Positions 28,367 through 36,582 of a stretch of 64,000 nucleotides of DNA are shown one piece after another. The translations under genes and the position numbers were made by a program. The notes below the pieces were generated by a model. It saw only the letters and a program-made list of their open reading frames with translations. It made no database searches and had not been told where the DNA came from. The stretch is from an uncultured Lachnospiraceae bacterium. GTDB lineage: Bacteria; Bacillota; Clostridia; Lachnospirales; Lachnospiraceae. Numbering within the stretch: the stretch's first letter is position 1; every line of letters starts with the position of its first letter. The stretch lies in contig CANREB010000006.1 in the NCBI GenBank assembly GCA_947629525.1, positions 29,217 to 93,216 of the forward strand. Reading direction: 5' to 3'.

Positions 28367-29308
28367 TTGGATAATGGATTAAAAGAGCGCTTGATGTTGA
28401 AAATAGCCGATCGTCTGCCAAAGACAAAAGTCATCGCGGATGAACTTATGTCAGAGCATACATCTTTTCGCGTGGGCGGAACTGCGGATCTGTTTGTTGA
28501 GATAACTTCGGAGGATGAACTTAAGTGTGTTATAAAAATACTGAACTTGGAAGGATTGACACTCTCAAACGGAGGATTTTGCGTTATCGGAAGCGGAAGT
28601 AATATTCTCGTAAGCGATAAAGGGCTTCGCCGTGTCGTAATTCATATGTCAAAAGAATTTGGCAGAATAATCGTCAGAAAAGATACGCTTACCTGCGATG
28701 CGGGTGCTTCGCTTGCGTCAATAGCCAGATGCGCCCTTGATAATTCACTTACAGGCTTTGAGTTTGCGGCAGGGATTCCGGGCAGCCTCGGCGGCGCGAT
28801 AGTTATGAATGCGGGCGCGTATGACGGTGAGATGAAGCAGGTCGTGGAGAGCGTGCGGCTTATGGATGAAAACGGTGAAATTGTCAAAAAAAGTGCGGAA
28901 GAAATGAAATTTTCCTACAGGCACAGCATTTTAAAGGAGAAAGATTACATAGTGCTTAGCGCTGACATTCATCTTGCCGCGGGAACAGCAGACGATATAA
29001 AGGCTAAAATGCAGGAGCTTGCAGACAGGCGGCGCGATAAACAGCCGCTTGAATATCCAAGCGCAGGTTCCACTTTTAAAAGACCTGAAGGATATTTTGC
29101 GGCAAAGCTCATTCAGGATGCGGGGCTTAGGGGTTTTAGCATCGGGGCGGCGCAGGTATCGGAGAAACATTGCGGATTTGTGATAAACAGAGGCGGCGCG
29201 AAGGCATCTGACATATACTCGCTTATCGGGGAGATCCAAAAAAAAGTAAATGAAGTTTACGGGGTAATGCTTGAACCTGAAGTCATATGTCTTGGCGAGT
29301 TTGAGTGA
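28367..29308 (+). CDS. murB: UDP-N-acetylenolpyruvoylglucosamine reductase
   Basis: FAD enzyme of peptidoglycan precursor synthesis (UDP-MurNAc formation), 313 aa, type II MurB. Visible blocks: HTSFRVGGTADLF, GSGSNILVSDKGLR and GIPGSLGGAIVMNAGAYDGE for FAD binding, YRHSILK, SAGSTFKRPEGYFAAKLIQ with the proton-donor Ser, and LEPEV with the catalytic Glu. The start is taken as TTG at 28367, with a weak TAGGTG site; the next ATG (28394) has no better site. Part of the hprK-rapZ-whiA cluster usual in Firmicutes. Confidence 0.94.
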   Translation: MDNGLKERLMLKIADRLPKTKVIADELMSEHTSFRVGGTADLFVEITSEDELKCVIKILNLEGLTLSNGGFCVIGSGSNILVSDKGLRRVVIHMSKEFGRIIVRKDTLTCDAGASLASIARCALDNSLTGFEFAAGIPGSLGGAIVMNAGAYDGEMKQVVESVRLMDENGEIVKKSAEEMKFSYRHSILKEKDYIVLSADIHLAAGTADDIKAKMQELADRRRDKQPLEYPSAGSTFKRPEGYFAAKLIQDAGLRGFSIGAAQVSEKHCGFVINRGGAKASDIYSLIGEIQKKVNEVYGVMLEPEVICLGEFE

Positions 29309-29332
29309 CTTTGAGGAATGAGGTAATTTATT

Positions 29333-30184
29333 ATGAGGTTTGTTATAGTGACAGGTATGAGTGGAGGCGGTAAGTCCACCACAATGAAGATGCTTGAAGA
29401 CGCGGGATTTTACTGTGCTGACAATATGCCTGTGGCGCTTATAGAAAAATTTATGGAATTGATCTCAATGCCCGACAGCGACATCCAAAAAGTAGCTCTT
29501 GGACTTGACGTGCGGACCAATCAGTCCTTCTCGGAGATAAATCAGATCGTGAACGGACTCAGAAAGAATTACTCTTTTGAGATACTTTTCCTTGATGCCT
29601 CGGATCAGGTCATATTAAAGCGGTATAAGGAGACAAGGCGCGTCCACCCGCTTTCCGTGGACGGCGATCTTATGAGCGGAATAAGGCGTGAGCGCGAAAG
29701 ACTTGAATGTATCAAGTCGCAGGCAGAGTATGTCATCGACACTACGAATTTACTCACGAGAGAATTAAAAGCGGAACTTGACAGGATCTTCGTCAAAAAT
29801 CAGGATTATAACAGCCTGATGATCAATGTCATGTCATTTGGATTTAAGCATGGCATACCTCAGGATGCAGATCTTGTTTTTGACGTAAGGTTTCTGCCTA
29901 ATCCGTTTTATATAGACGAGCTTAAACAGAAGACGGGACTTGACAAGGAAGTCAGGGATTATGTCATGGGATTTAAAGAAGCCCATGAATTTTTGGACAA
30001 GCTTACAGATATGATAAGTTTTCTTATACCTAACTATGTAAACGAAGGTAAATATCAGCTTGTTATTGCCATCGGATGTACGGGCGGGCAGCACAGGAGC
30101 GTCACTCTTGCGGGAGAGCTGTATAACCGCCTTAAAGATAAAGGAAATTACGGTTTAACTTTGCGTCACAGGGACACTAAATAA
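29333..30184 (+). CDS. rapZ: RapZ-like RNase adapter / nucleotide-binding protein (YvcJ)
   Basis: P-loop protein of 283 aa with Walker A GMSGGGKSTT (8-17) and the highly conserved C-terminal GCTGGQHRSV motif. In enterobacteria RapZ steers RNase E to small RNAs controlling amino-sugar synthesis; in Bacillus YvcJ binds and hydrolyses GTP and affects competence. Function in this lineage is less clear. It lies directly before whiA; the yvcK gene often found between them in other Firmicutes is missing here. Confidence 0.93.
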   Translation: MRFVIVTGMSGGGKSTTMKMLEDAGFYCADNMPVALIEKFMELISMPDSDIQKVALGLDVRTNQSFSEINQIVNGLRKNYSFEILFLDASDQVILKRYKETRRVHPLSVDGDLMSGIRRERERLECIKSQAEYVIDTTNLLTRELKAELDRIFVKNQDYNSLMINVMSFGFKHGIPQDADLVFDVRFLPNPFYIDELKQKTGLDKEVRDYVMGFKEAHEFLDKLTDMISFLIPNYVNEGKYQLVIAIGCTGGQHRSVTLAGELYNRLKDKGNYGLTLRHRDTK

Positions 30185-30198
30185 GGGTGGGGATCGGA

Positions 30199-31014
30199 AT
30201 GTCATTTTCGGGGAGCATAAAGGAGGAGCTTGTAAAGCTTGAAGGTTCGTCAAGGCACTGCCGTATAGCGGAGCTTGCGGCGCTCATGATATACTCTGAC
30301 CCTTCAAAGGCATCGCCTGCCATAATTAAGAAGCGCAACGACCTGATCTTTGATATTTTTAATACCGATGAAGTTTCAGATGAGAAAATAATGCAGACTG
30401 TCAAACATTCGGAAGGTGAAGATACAGTCGATCCGGTAGTGATAAAAAATCTGTGCTGCAAGCGGTGTTTCCTTCGGGGAGTATTTTTGAGCATTGGTTC
30501 AATGAGCAATCCCGAGAAAGGATATCATCTGGAGTTTGTCTGCGATAATATGCGGCAGGCGCAGCAGATAATCGATGTACTGCGCGTATTTGAGATAGAG
30601 GGCAAAGTGGTTGCGCGCAAACGCTATCAGGTAGTCTATATCAAAGAAAGTGAAGAAATCGTGGAGCTGCTCAATGTGATAGGGGCGCATATGTCTCTGA
30701 TGAACTTGGAAAATCTGCGTATTTTGAAAGATATGCGCAACTCGATAAACAGAAGGGTAAATTGTGAGGCGGCAAATATCACTAAGACCGTAAATGCGGC
30801 GGGAAAGCAGATAGACGATATCAAGTATATACAGGAACGCTATGGCTTTGATAACCTTTCCGACAATTTACGGGAGATGGCTCAGATACGCCTTGAATAT
30901 CCTGATGCCACGTTAAAGGAACTTGGACAGCTTTTAGAACCAAATGTAGGTAAATCGGGTGTTAATCACAGACTCAGGAAGCTTAGTGAGCTTGCCGACA
31001 GACTTAGGGGCTGA
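30199..31014 (+). CDS. whiA: WhiA-family DNA-binding protein, short form
   Basis: Homologue of WhiA, a LAGLIDADG-derived DNA-binding protein involved in cell division and, in actinobacteria, sporulation. From the ATG at 30199 (GGTGGGG upstream) it has 271 residues, roughly 40 fewer than usual. The loss is in the first LAGLIDADG repeat: after HCRIAELAALM the sequence soon reaches CCKRCFLRGVFLSIGSMSNP, which begins the second repeat. The C-terminal helix-turn-helix (LREMAQIRLEYPDATLKELG) is intact. The frame has no stop or obvious shift. A GTG four codons upstream is possible. Confidence 0.88.
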   Translation: MSFSGSIKEELVKLEGSSRHCRIAELAALMIYSDPSKASPAIIKKRNDLIFDIFNTDEVSDEKIMQTVKHSEGEDTVDPVVIKNLCCKRCFLRGVFLSIGSMSNPEKGYHLEFVCDNMRQAQQIIDVLRVFEIEGKVVARKRYQVVYIKESEEIVELLNVIGAHMSLMNLENLRILKDMRNSINRRVNCEAANITKTVNAAGKQIDDIKYIQERYGFDNLSDNLREMAQIRLEYPDATLKELGQLLEPNVGKSGVNHRLRKLSELADRLRG

Positions 31015-31018
31015 TCTT

Positions 31019-31936
31019 ATGAAAAAAAATAAAAAGGCATTGTTTATCATTAATCCTTATTCGGGTAAGGGACTTATAAAAAACCATGTTTTGGCAATAA
31101 TCGATATACTGGTGAAGGGAGGATATGAGCCTACCGTACATACCACACAGGAACGCAGGGATGCGGTGCGCGTCGTAAGGGAACGGGACAGGGATTATGA
31201 CCTTGTGGTATGCAGCGGCGGCGACGGTACGCTTGATGAGATAGTTACGGGAATGATGCAGTCGGGCTTCAAGACTACGATAGGTTATATCCCGTCGGGC
31301 AGCACAAATGACTTTGCCAACAGTCTTAAGCTGCCAAACAATATGAAAAAAGCGGCGGAGGTCATTGTGAACGGTGAGCCGTTTTCGTGCGATGTCGGCT
31401 TTTTCAACGATGATATATTTGTATATATAGCCGCATTCGGACTGTTCACGGAAGTGTCATACGGAACGCCGCAGGAAATGAAAAATATGCTTGGTCATAT
31501 GGCATATATTCTGGAAGGGGTTAAACATCTGCAGAATATAAAATCGTATTATATGAAAGTGGTATACAAAGATGCGGAGGACCGTCAGACTGAGCATGCG
31601 GCTGAGGATGATTTCATATTCGGAATGGTGACTAACTCGCTGTCAGTGGGCGGATTTAAAGGAATAACGGGTAGAAACGTGCTGTTAAACGACGGACTTT
31701 TTGAAGTAGTGCTGATAAAACGTCCGAGAAATCCGATAGAACTTAATTCAATACTTACCGCTCTGGTCAGCGAAAAGTTTGATACCGATCTTATGTACAG
31801 CTTTAAGACCGGAGAACTGTATATTGAAACGGAAGACGAAGTGGCATGGACGCTTGACGGTGAATTTGGCGGGAAACACAGAGCAGTCACTCTGAAAAAT
31901 AAACAAAACGCCATAGATATAAAAAAACAGATATAA
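31019..31936 (+). CDS. Diacylglycerol kinase-family lipid kinase
   Basis: YegS/DgkB/BmrU-family kinase of 305 aa. Catalytic-domain motifs are clear: NPYSGKG near the start, CSGGDGTLDEIVTG, and GYIPSGSTNDFANSL. By family it phosphorylates diacylglycerol or a related lipid, recycling it to phosphatidate at the membrane. The ATG at 31019 is four bases after the whiA stop with AGGGG upstream; an earlier in-frame start would lie inside whiA. A strong terminator overlaps the stop codon. Confidence 0.9.
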   Translation: MKKNKKALFIINPYSGKGLIKNHVLAIIDILVKGGYEPTVHTTQERRDAVRVVRERDRDYDLVVCSGGDGTLDEIVTGMMQSGFKTTIGYIPSGSTNDFANSLKLPNNMKKAAEVIVNGEPFSCDVGFFNDDIFVYIAAFGLFTEVSYGTPQEMKNMLGHMAYILEGVKHLQNIKSYYMKVVYKDAEDRQTEHAAEDDFIFGMVTNSLSVGGFKGITGRNVLLNDGLFEVVLIKRPRNPIELNSILTALVSEKFDTDLMYSFKTGELYIETEDEVAWTLDGEFGGKHRAVTLKNKQNAIDIKKQI

Positions 31937-31979
31937 AAAAATCCCTGTAGGAATGAATTGCATTCCCGCAGGGATTTTT
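31935..31979. terminator. Strong bidirectional terminator
   Basis: AAAAAATCCCTG (31935-31946) pairs with CAGGGATTTTTT (31968-31979), with an inner GGAATG/CATTCC stem (31949-31954 / 31960-31965). A and T tracts on both sides serve both the rightward whiA-kinase operon and the leftward aldolase. Confidence 0.92.
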
Positions 31980-31983
31980 TAAA

Positions 31984-32919
31984 TCAAGCCTTGTTTTCGC
32001 TTCCAAGGACATTTTTGATCTTGTGTGCAACAAGTGCCTTAACATTGGCGCGTCCTACCTTGAGATATTCTCTTGGGTCGAATGCAGCAGGATTTTCAAA
32101 TAAAACCTGGCGGATACCTGCCGTCATAGCAAGCCTGAGATCGGAATCGATATTGATCTTGCAGACTGCGCTTCTTGCTGCCTGACGGAGCATATCTTCA
32201 GGAATGCCGATAGCATCGGCAAGCTGCCCGCCGTGCTCCTGAATGATCTTTACATACTCCTGGGATACGCTTGATGCGCCGTGAAGTACGATAGGGAAAT
32301 TGGGAAGCCTCTTGCTGACTTCATCGAGAATATCGAAACGCAGCTGCGGCTTCTGACCGGGTTTGAACTTGAATGCGCCGTGGCTTGTGCCGATAGCGAT
32401 AGCAAGTGAGTCAACGCCTGTCTTGTCAACAAATTCCTCAACTTCATCGGGATGTGTATAGCTTGCATTCTCATCCGATACATTCACATCGTCCTCAATG
32501 CCCGCAAGCTGTCCAAGCTCACCCTCAACCACTACACCCTTTGAGTGTGCGTACTCAACTACGCGGCGCGTAAGTTCAATGTTGTCTTTAAAAGAATGGT
32601 GTGAGCCGTCGATCATTACGGAAGTAAATCCGCCGTCGATGCACGATTTGCAGATATCAAAATCAGCGCCGTGATCAAGGTGAAGCGCGATAGGAATATT
32701 GTTTTCAGCCAAAGCTGCCTCAACCAGTTTAACCAGATATGTGTGGTTGGCATATTTCCTCGCACCTGCCGAAACCTGAAGGATTATAGGGGAATTAAGT
32801 TCACCTGCCGCTTCCGTGATACCTTGTACGATCTCCATGTTGTTTACATTGAAAGCGCCGATAGCGTACCCGCCCGCGTATGCCTTGTTGAACATCTCTT
32901 TTGTCGTTACTAAAGCCAT
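31984..32919 (-). CDS. fba: Class II fructose-bisphosphate aldolase (copy 1)
   Basis: Zinc-dependent aldolase cleaving fructose-1,6-bisphosphate to glyceraldehyde-3-phosphate and dihydroxyacetone phosphate; 311 aa. Conserved blocks: GAFNVNNMEI, HLDHGADFDICKSCID with the metal His residues, MIDGSHHSFKDNI, EGELGQLAGIED, GTSHGAFKF and VLHGASS, with a C-terminal NIDSDLR phosphate site. A sequence around 200-260 (SSVSQEYVKIIQEHGGQLADAIG) gives it an extended loop not found in the second copy. AGGAC lies before the start. Tagatose- or other ketose-bisphosphate aldolase activity is possible. Confidence 0.92.
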   Translation of the reverse strand: MALVTTKEMFNKAYAGGYAIGAFNVNNMEIVQGITEAAGELNSPIILQVSAGARKYANHTYLVKLVEAALAENNIPIALHLDHGADFDICKSCIDGGFTSVMIDGSHHSFKDNIELTRRVVEYAHSKGVVVEGELGQLAGIEDDVNVSDENASYTHPDEVEEFVDKTGVDSLAIAIGTSHGAFKFKPGQKPQLRFDILDEVSKRLPNFPIVLHGASSVSQEYVKIIQEHGGQLADAIGIPEDMLRQAARSAVCKINIDSDLRLAMTAGIRQVLFENPAAFDPREYLKVGRANVKALVAHKIKNVLGSENKA

Positions 32920-32964
32920 GTATAAGTCCTCTCTTTCTCTTTTTTATTTGAACTACAATTTTAT

Positions 32965-32970
32965 ATTATA
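32965..32970 (-). promoter_or_regulatory. -10 element for aldolase copy 1
   Basis: TATAAT on the minus strand, 46 bases before the start; the -35 is unclear (TTGTAA gives a short 15-base spacer). Confidence 0.4.
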
Positions 32971-32995
32971 ACAGTGGTATCAATTTTACAATAGA

Positions 32996-33029
32996 TACCG
33001 TAAAAAATACCGTAAAACTGTAAAAACTG
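32996..33029. repeat. Short direct repeats between divergent aldolase genes
   Basis: TACCGTAAAAAA (32996-33007) is followed directly by TACCGTAAAACTG (33008-33020) and TAAAAACTG (33021-33029). The 12-base period puts repeats about one helical turn apart, as in operators for oligomeric regulators. They lie between the two divergent promoters. Confidence 0.45.
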
Positions 33030-33050
33030 TCCAAAAAGCCTGTTAAAAAA

Positions 33051-33079
33051 TTGACATTTGGCAATATTAGGGATATACT
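33051..33079 (+). promoter_or_regulatory. Strong SigA promoter for aldolase copy 2
   Basis: TTGACA (33051-33056), exactly 17 bases, TATACT (33074-33079), 36 bases before the ATG. Confidence 0.8.
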
Positions 33080-33115
33080 GTTTTTATCATTAATATTAAA
33101 TGGAGGTTGGTTTCA

Positions 33116-33979
33116 ATGTTAGTATCAGCTACGGAAATGCTTAAAAAAGCAAAAGAAGGTCACTATGCTGTGGGTCAGTTCAACATCAACAATCTTGAGT
33201 GGACAAAGTCTATCCTGCTTACGGCTCAGGAATTAAACAGTCCTGTTATTCTCGGCGTTTCGGAAGGCGCCGGCAAATATATGACAGGCTTTAAGACTGT
33301 TGCGGCAATGGTAAAGGCTATGGATGAGGAGCTTAAGATCACGGTCCCCGTTGCGCTCCATCTTGACCACGGCACATATGAAGGCTGCTATAAATGTATC
33401 AAGGCAGGTTTTACATCAATAATGTTTGACGGTTCTCACTATCCTATTGAAGAGAACATTGCCAAGACAAAAGAACTTGTCGCTGTAGCACACGGCATGG
33501 GAATGTCAATAGAGGCGGAAGTCGGAGCGATCGGAGGCGAGGAAGACGGCGTAGTAGGTATGGGCGAGTGTGCTGATCCCGATGAGTGCAAGTCTATCGC
33601 TGACCTTGGCGTAGATATGCTTGCGGCAGGTATTGGCAATATCCACGGCAAATATCCTGCAAACTGGGCAGGTCTCAGCTTTGAGACGCTTGACGCCATT
33701 CAAAAGAAGACGGGCGTTATGCCTTTAGTCCTTCATGGCGGTACAGGCATCCCCGAAGATATGATAAAGAAAGCTATCTCACTCGGCGTTGCGAAGATCA
33801 ACGTTAATACAGAGTGTCAGCTTTCATTTGCGGACGCTACGCGTAAATATGTAGAGGCAGGCAAGGATCTCGAAGGTAAGGGCTTCGATCCCCGTAAACT
33901 CCTCGCTCCCGGCGCGGAAGCTATCAAGGCTACAGTAAAGGAAAAGATGGAGTTGTTCGGCTCAGTAGGTAAGGCGTGA
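33116..33979 (+). CDS. fba: Class II fructose-bisphosphate aldolase (copy 2)
   Basis: Second zinc-dependent aldolase, 287 aa, of the Bacillus FbaA type. Blocks: VGQFNINNLEW, ALHLDHGTYEGCYKCIKAGF, MFDGSHYPIEENI, EAEVGAIGGEEDG, GNIHGKYP, VLHGGTGIP and INVNTECQ. GGAGG (33102-33106) is nine bases from this ATG, which rules out the TTG at 33107. It is divergent from copy 1 and only distantly similar, so they are old paralogues rather than a recent duplication. The strong promoter suggests this is the main glycolytic enzyme. Confidence 0.93.
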   Translation: MLVSATEMLKKAKEGHYAVGQFNINNLEWTKSILLTAQELNSPVILGVSEGAGKYMTGFKTVAAMVKAMDEELKITVPVALHLDHGTYEGCYKCIKAGFTSIMFDGSHYPIEENIAKTKELVAVAHGMGMSIEAEVGAIGGEEDGVVGMGECADPDECKSIADLGVDMLAAGIGNIHGKYPANWAGLSFETLDAIQKKTGVMPLVLHGGTGIPEDMIKKAISLGVAKINVNTECQLSFADATRKYVEAGKDLEGKGFDPRKLLAPGAEAIKATVKEKMELFGSVGKA

Positions 33980-34009
33980 GTTTTTTGAAAACTACAGAGT
34001 GTTAAAATC

Positions 34010-34046
34010 AAAACAGGACAAGGCGGAGAAGGCTTTGTCCTGTTTT
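34010..34046 (+). terminator. Terminator after aldolase copy 2
   Basis: AAAACAGGACAA (34010-34021) pairs with TTGTCCTGTTTT (34035-34046), 12 base pairs, ending in T-rich sequence. Confidence 0.85.
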
Positions 34047-34089
34047 ATGTTTTAAATAAAAAGTTTTTGCGGATATATTCGCAAGATAA

Positions 34090-34130
34090 TTGATGTCTTA
34101 AAAGCTTTGCGGTATAATATACCGCAAAGC
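34090..34130 (+). promoter_or_regulatory. Promoter whose -10 lies inside a perfect palindrome
   Basis: TTGATG (34090-34095), 17 bases, TATAAT (34113-34118). The -10 is in the centre of a 12-base-pair perfect inverted repeat, GCTTTGCGGTAT (34104-34115) and ATACCGCAAAGC (34119-34130). On DNA this is a well-placed repressor site; on RNA it would lie at or before the transcript start and so not act as a terminator. Confidence 0.5.
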
Positions 34131-34188
34131 GGAGGTGAGCCGTTTGTAAAAATGGAATATGACTATTGAATATTTGAAGGAGACAAAT

Positions 34189-35118
34189 ATGACAAACAAA
34201 AACAATGACGAACTCTCACTAATAGTTCCATCTGAATATGTAAGGAATTATATGCAGACTACAGGCTGGCGTTTTACTGACGCGCAGAAAGCGACACTTT
34301 TGATGTATGGCGGCTTTACACTAAAGGAGCAACATGTCCATTTGCGGGCATTGCAGGAGGGCACCTCAGATCAAAAGCTGAAAGAGCAGCTTGCGAGATA
34401 TTTGGAGATAGAAGCTTTAAAATTTCAAGTTTTTAAGGAAAATCCCGACAGGGCATACATCTATATATTGAAGGTGAATGATGATAACAGCTCATATTCC
34501 AATATAATGCCTGACGAATACTTTTTTGACTTTGAGACGGCATGCGAGTGCGGTCATGAAACAGGGCAGCCGTTTATGGTTGAAAAGTATCTAGTTACAG
34601 TTTCGGGTGCTGACAGCAGGTATGTTTCCGGTGTCACATGGCTTGAATTTAATAAGGCAGGCGAAGCTGTATATTTTTGTGGAAGGCTTTCTGATGATGA
34701 AGGAGAAGCAGAAGAAGCTTTTTATGATTTCTTTGAAGTACCGAACCCGTTTGACAAGGGGGATATTGTAAGGCTTGCCGGTACAGAGGATTACGGTATC
34801 GTGTCTACGTCCCAAAAAGATTGGAGAGAATGTCTGGGCAAATACAGTTCTGATGAGTGGCGGCAGAAAGGAATTGTGCCTGATTTCTCAGATGCGCAGA
34901 TTGTGGTGGAATTTTTGGGAGACGACGGTACATTTGGACATGACCATATTAATCCGATATATTTGGAGCTGTATCAGCCTGAGGCAGATTGTTCCAATTG
35001 CAGTCCGAGGGACAATCTGCTTTTAGCTGCCAGTGACCTTCATAGAGGAGAAGGCTCTTTAGAGGGGCTGTATATATTTACAGAGATATACCGTAATCAT
35101 ATCGGAGAAGTAGATTGA
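34189..35118 (+). CDS. Hypothetical protein, 309 aa
   Basis: Not assigned to a family with confidence. The N-terminal part (W-R-F-T-D-A-Q-K-A-T-L-L then a run of charged helices to about residue 80) resembles uncharacterised Lachnospiraceae proteins that begin with a similar DxxKATL helix. The rest is acidic and beta-rich, with a PFDKGDIVRL segment, a pair of cysteines in C-S-N-C (about 285) and no transmembrane or signal sequence. GAAGGAGA precedes the chosen ATG; an ATG ten codons upstream (34159) has no site. It stands alone behind a palindromic promoter, suggesting specific repression. No catalytic motif seen. Confidence 0.7.
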   Translation: MTNKNNDELSLIVPSEYVRNYMQTTGWRFTDAQKATLLMYGGFTLKEQHVHLRALQEGTSDQKLKEQLARYLEIEALKFQVFKENPDRAYIYILKVNDDNSSYSNIMPDEYFFDFETACECGHETGQPFMVEKYLVTVSGADSRYVSGVTWLEFNKAGEAVYFCGRLSDDEGEAEEAFYDFFEVPNPFDKGDIVRLAGTEDYGIVSTSQKDWRECLGKYSSDEWRQKGIVPDFSDAQIVVEFLGDDGTFGHDHINPIYLELYQPEADCSNCSPRDNLLLAASDLHRGEGSLEGLYIFTEIYRNHIGEVD

Positions 35119-35238
35119 GCATAGTGCGTATTAGTTATTTTTATTTCCAGTATTTATCCATATAGTATTGAGCTTTTTGCTGGTCGAGGTCGAACTTTTC
35201 GGGAGTCCTTGAATATGCTCTTATTGCCACTAAATTTT

Positions 35239-36285
35239 TCAAAATTCCTTGGGTGTGCTCAATTTCTGTGTTATATATTCTTTTGAAATATCATAGTTTT
35301 CGGCAATCAGGCAGATTATTTTGTCGTTAGATATTCCCATGTTCCGCAGCATATTGATGCTGTGGCTAATATCATGTTCACGTGCTTTATCATAGCCTTC
35401 GCTTATACCACGCTCAAAGCCCTCACTCACGCCGTATTTGTGTCCACGCTCAAAGCCCTCATCTACGCCGTATTTGTGCCCACGCTCAAAGCCCTCACTC
35501 ACGCCACTTTTATGTCCATCCTCGTAACCTTCATTATATACAGTCTTTTTATGCAATTTTTCATCAAATTCAGTAAGCAGCATACTTGTCACCTCACTCT
35601 TGCATTTGACTAAAATATCCGCCAAAACATCATCTTGTATGCAGTCGTCGATTGCTCTGTCAATAGCGTCATACATAGTGCATTTATTGTTAATATATTC
35701 GTTTACTTTCGCTATGAAATAGGAATAATCATGCAGGCGCCTGCAGCTGTTAAGCAGCGTTTTGTTATGTCCATAATTGATATTCAGCATTGTCGCTCTG
35801 CATTCAAGAACAGGCTCAGCGGACGGTGTCGGAGTGAACGCATCTGACAGCTTTAAGACCAATTCATCGGGGTATTCATCCCTGCCGTTATAAAATATGA
35901 TAAACTGCGGAGTCGGCAGCTTTACAAGCTTCCTGTCGTATATGTCAAGGTTATGCTGTTTAATATATCCCTCATACAGTCTTGAAAAATACATCAGCCC
36001 GCGGACCGGCATATTTGGATTGAAAGTGGACTGGTGCTCGTACAGGTTCAGCGTTGACGAGATTATGAAAGACATATCATTTTTCATCGACATATAGATG
36101 ACATCCTCAAGCGTTGTGATTTCAAGTTCATCCGGGTTGGTGTAGTTTGTGTGGTTTATCGCGTTGTACAGGTCGAGAAGATCCTTCTTGTCGGCAAAGA
36201 CTCTTTGAAACAGCCTGTCTTTGTGTTTTCTGACTATCGACAGACGCTTGAATATTTTGGTGATATTAAGTTTTTCTTTTTTCAT
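35239..36285 (-). CDS. Rpn-family (PD-(D/E)XK) recombination-promoting nuclease / putative transposase
   Basis: 348 aa. The N-terminal ~200 residues match Rpn/transposase_31-like proteins common in Lachnospiraceae: DRLFQRVFADKKDLLDLYNA, DVIYMSMKNDMSFII as the D-x-[ED]-x-x core, LYEHQSTFNPNMPVRGLMY (E-x-Q-like strand) and FIIFYNGRDEYPD. Known Rpn proteins are DNA nucleases that promote RecA-independent recombination. From about 245 to 300 it has tandem 12-residue repeats of the form GVSEGFERGHKY, then a C-terminal helical segment. The first catalytic residue is not certain. Divergent from the MNT/HEPN pair. Confidence 0.75.
   Translation of the reverse strand: MKKEKLNITKIFKRLSIVRKHKDRLFQRVFADKKDLLDLYNAINHTNYTNPDELEITTLEDVIYMSMKNDMSFIISSTLNLYEHQSTFNPNMPVRGLMYFSRLYEGYIKQHNLDIYDRKLVKLPTPQFIIFYNGRDEYPDELVLKLSDAFTPTPSAEPVLECRATMLNINYGHNKTLLNSCRRLHDYSYFIAKVNEYINNKCTMYDAIDRAIDDCIQDDVLADILVKCKSEVTSMLLTEFDEKLHKKTVYNEGYEDGHKSGVSEGFERGHKYGVDEGFERGHKYGVSEGFERGISEGYDKAREHDISHSINMLRNMGISNDKIICLIAENYDISKEYITQKLSTPKEF
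35408..35515. repeat. Three tandem 36-bp repeats inside the Rpn-family gene
   Basis: Units start at 35408, 35444 and 35480 with CCACGCTCAAAGCCCTCA; a degenerate fourth follows at 35516. Each encodes 12 residues, so copy number can change without shifting the frame. The DNA identity is high enough to suggest recent expansion. Confidence 0.85.
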
Positions 36286-36299
36286 ATATTCTCCCCTTT

Positions 36300-36328
36300 A
36301 GTATAGTATAATTTAGATTTTTTGTAAA
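36300..36328 (-). promoter_or_regulatory. SigA promoter for the Rpn-family gene
   Basis: On the minus strand TTTACA (36328-36323), 17 bases, TATACT (36305-36300), just before GGGGAG and the ATG. Confidence 0.5.
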
Positions 36329-36520
36329 ATGGAAATCAACTGAAAATTAAAGAACTTTTTAAGCATAAAGAACTTTTGATGATAAATTGATTTGTTTCAT
36401 TTGTATGTAATATAGCATTTAAAACTGCGTTTGGCAAGAGTTTGAGTGAAAATTGCGGTGAAATGTAAAAAATAATATAAACAGCATAAAAAATACAGCA
36501 TAAAAAATTTTTAGTGGCAG

Positions 36521-36549
36521 TTGATTTTAGTTAAATAAATGGATATACT
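36521..36549 (+). promoter_or_regulatory. SigA promoter for the MNT/HEPN pair
   Basis: TTGATT (36521-36526), 17 bases, TATACT (36544-36549), 33 bases before the start. A 14-base direct repeat ACAGCATAAAAAAT lies just upstream (36481-36508), a possible autoregulation site. The rest of 36286-36582 is AT-rich with no gene. Confidence 0.55.
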
Positions 36550-36582
36550 GAAATCAAAGAAAAGAAATGGAGTTAAGAAAAA

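Noticed and set aside
35408..35515. Regularly spaced 36-bp repeats resembling a CRISPR array
   Set aside because: Units are contiguous without spacers, in frame with the Rpn-family gene, and encode a 12-residue repeat.
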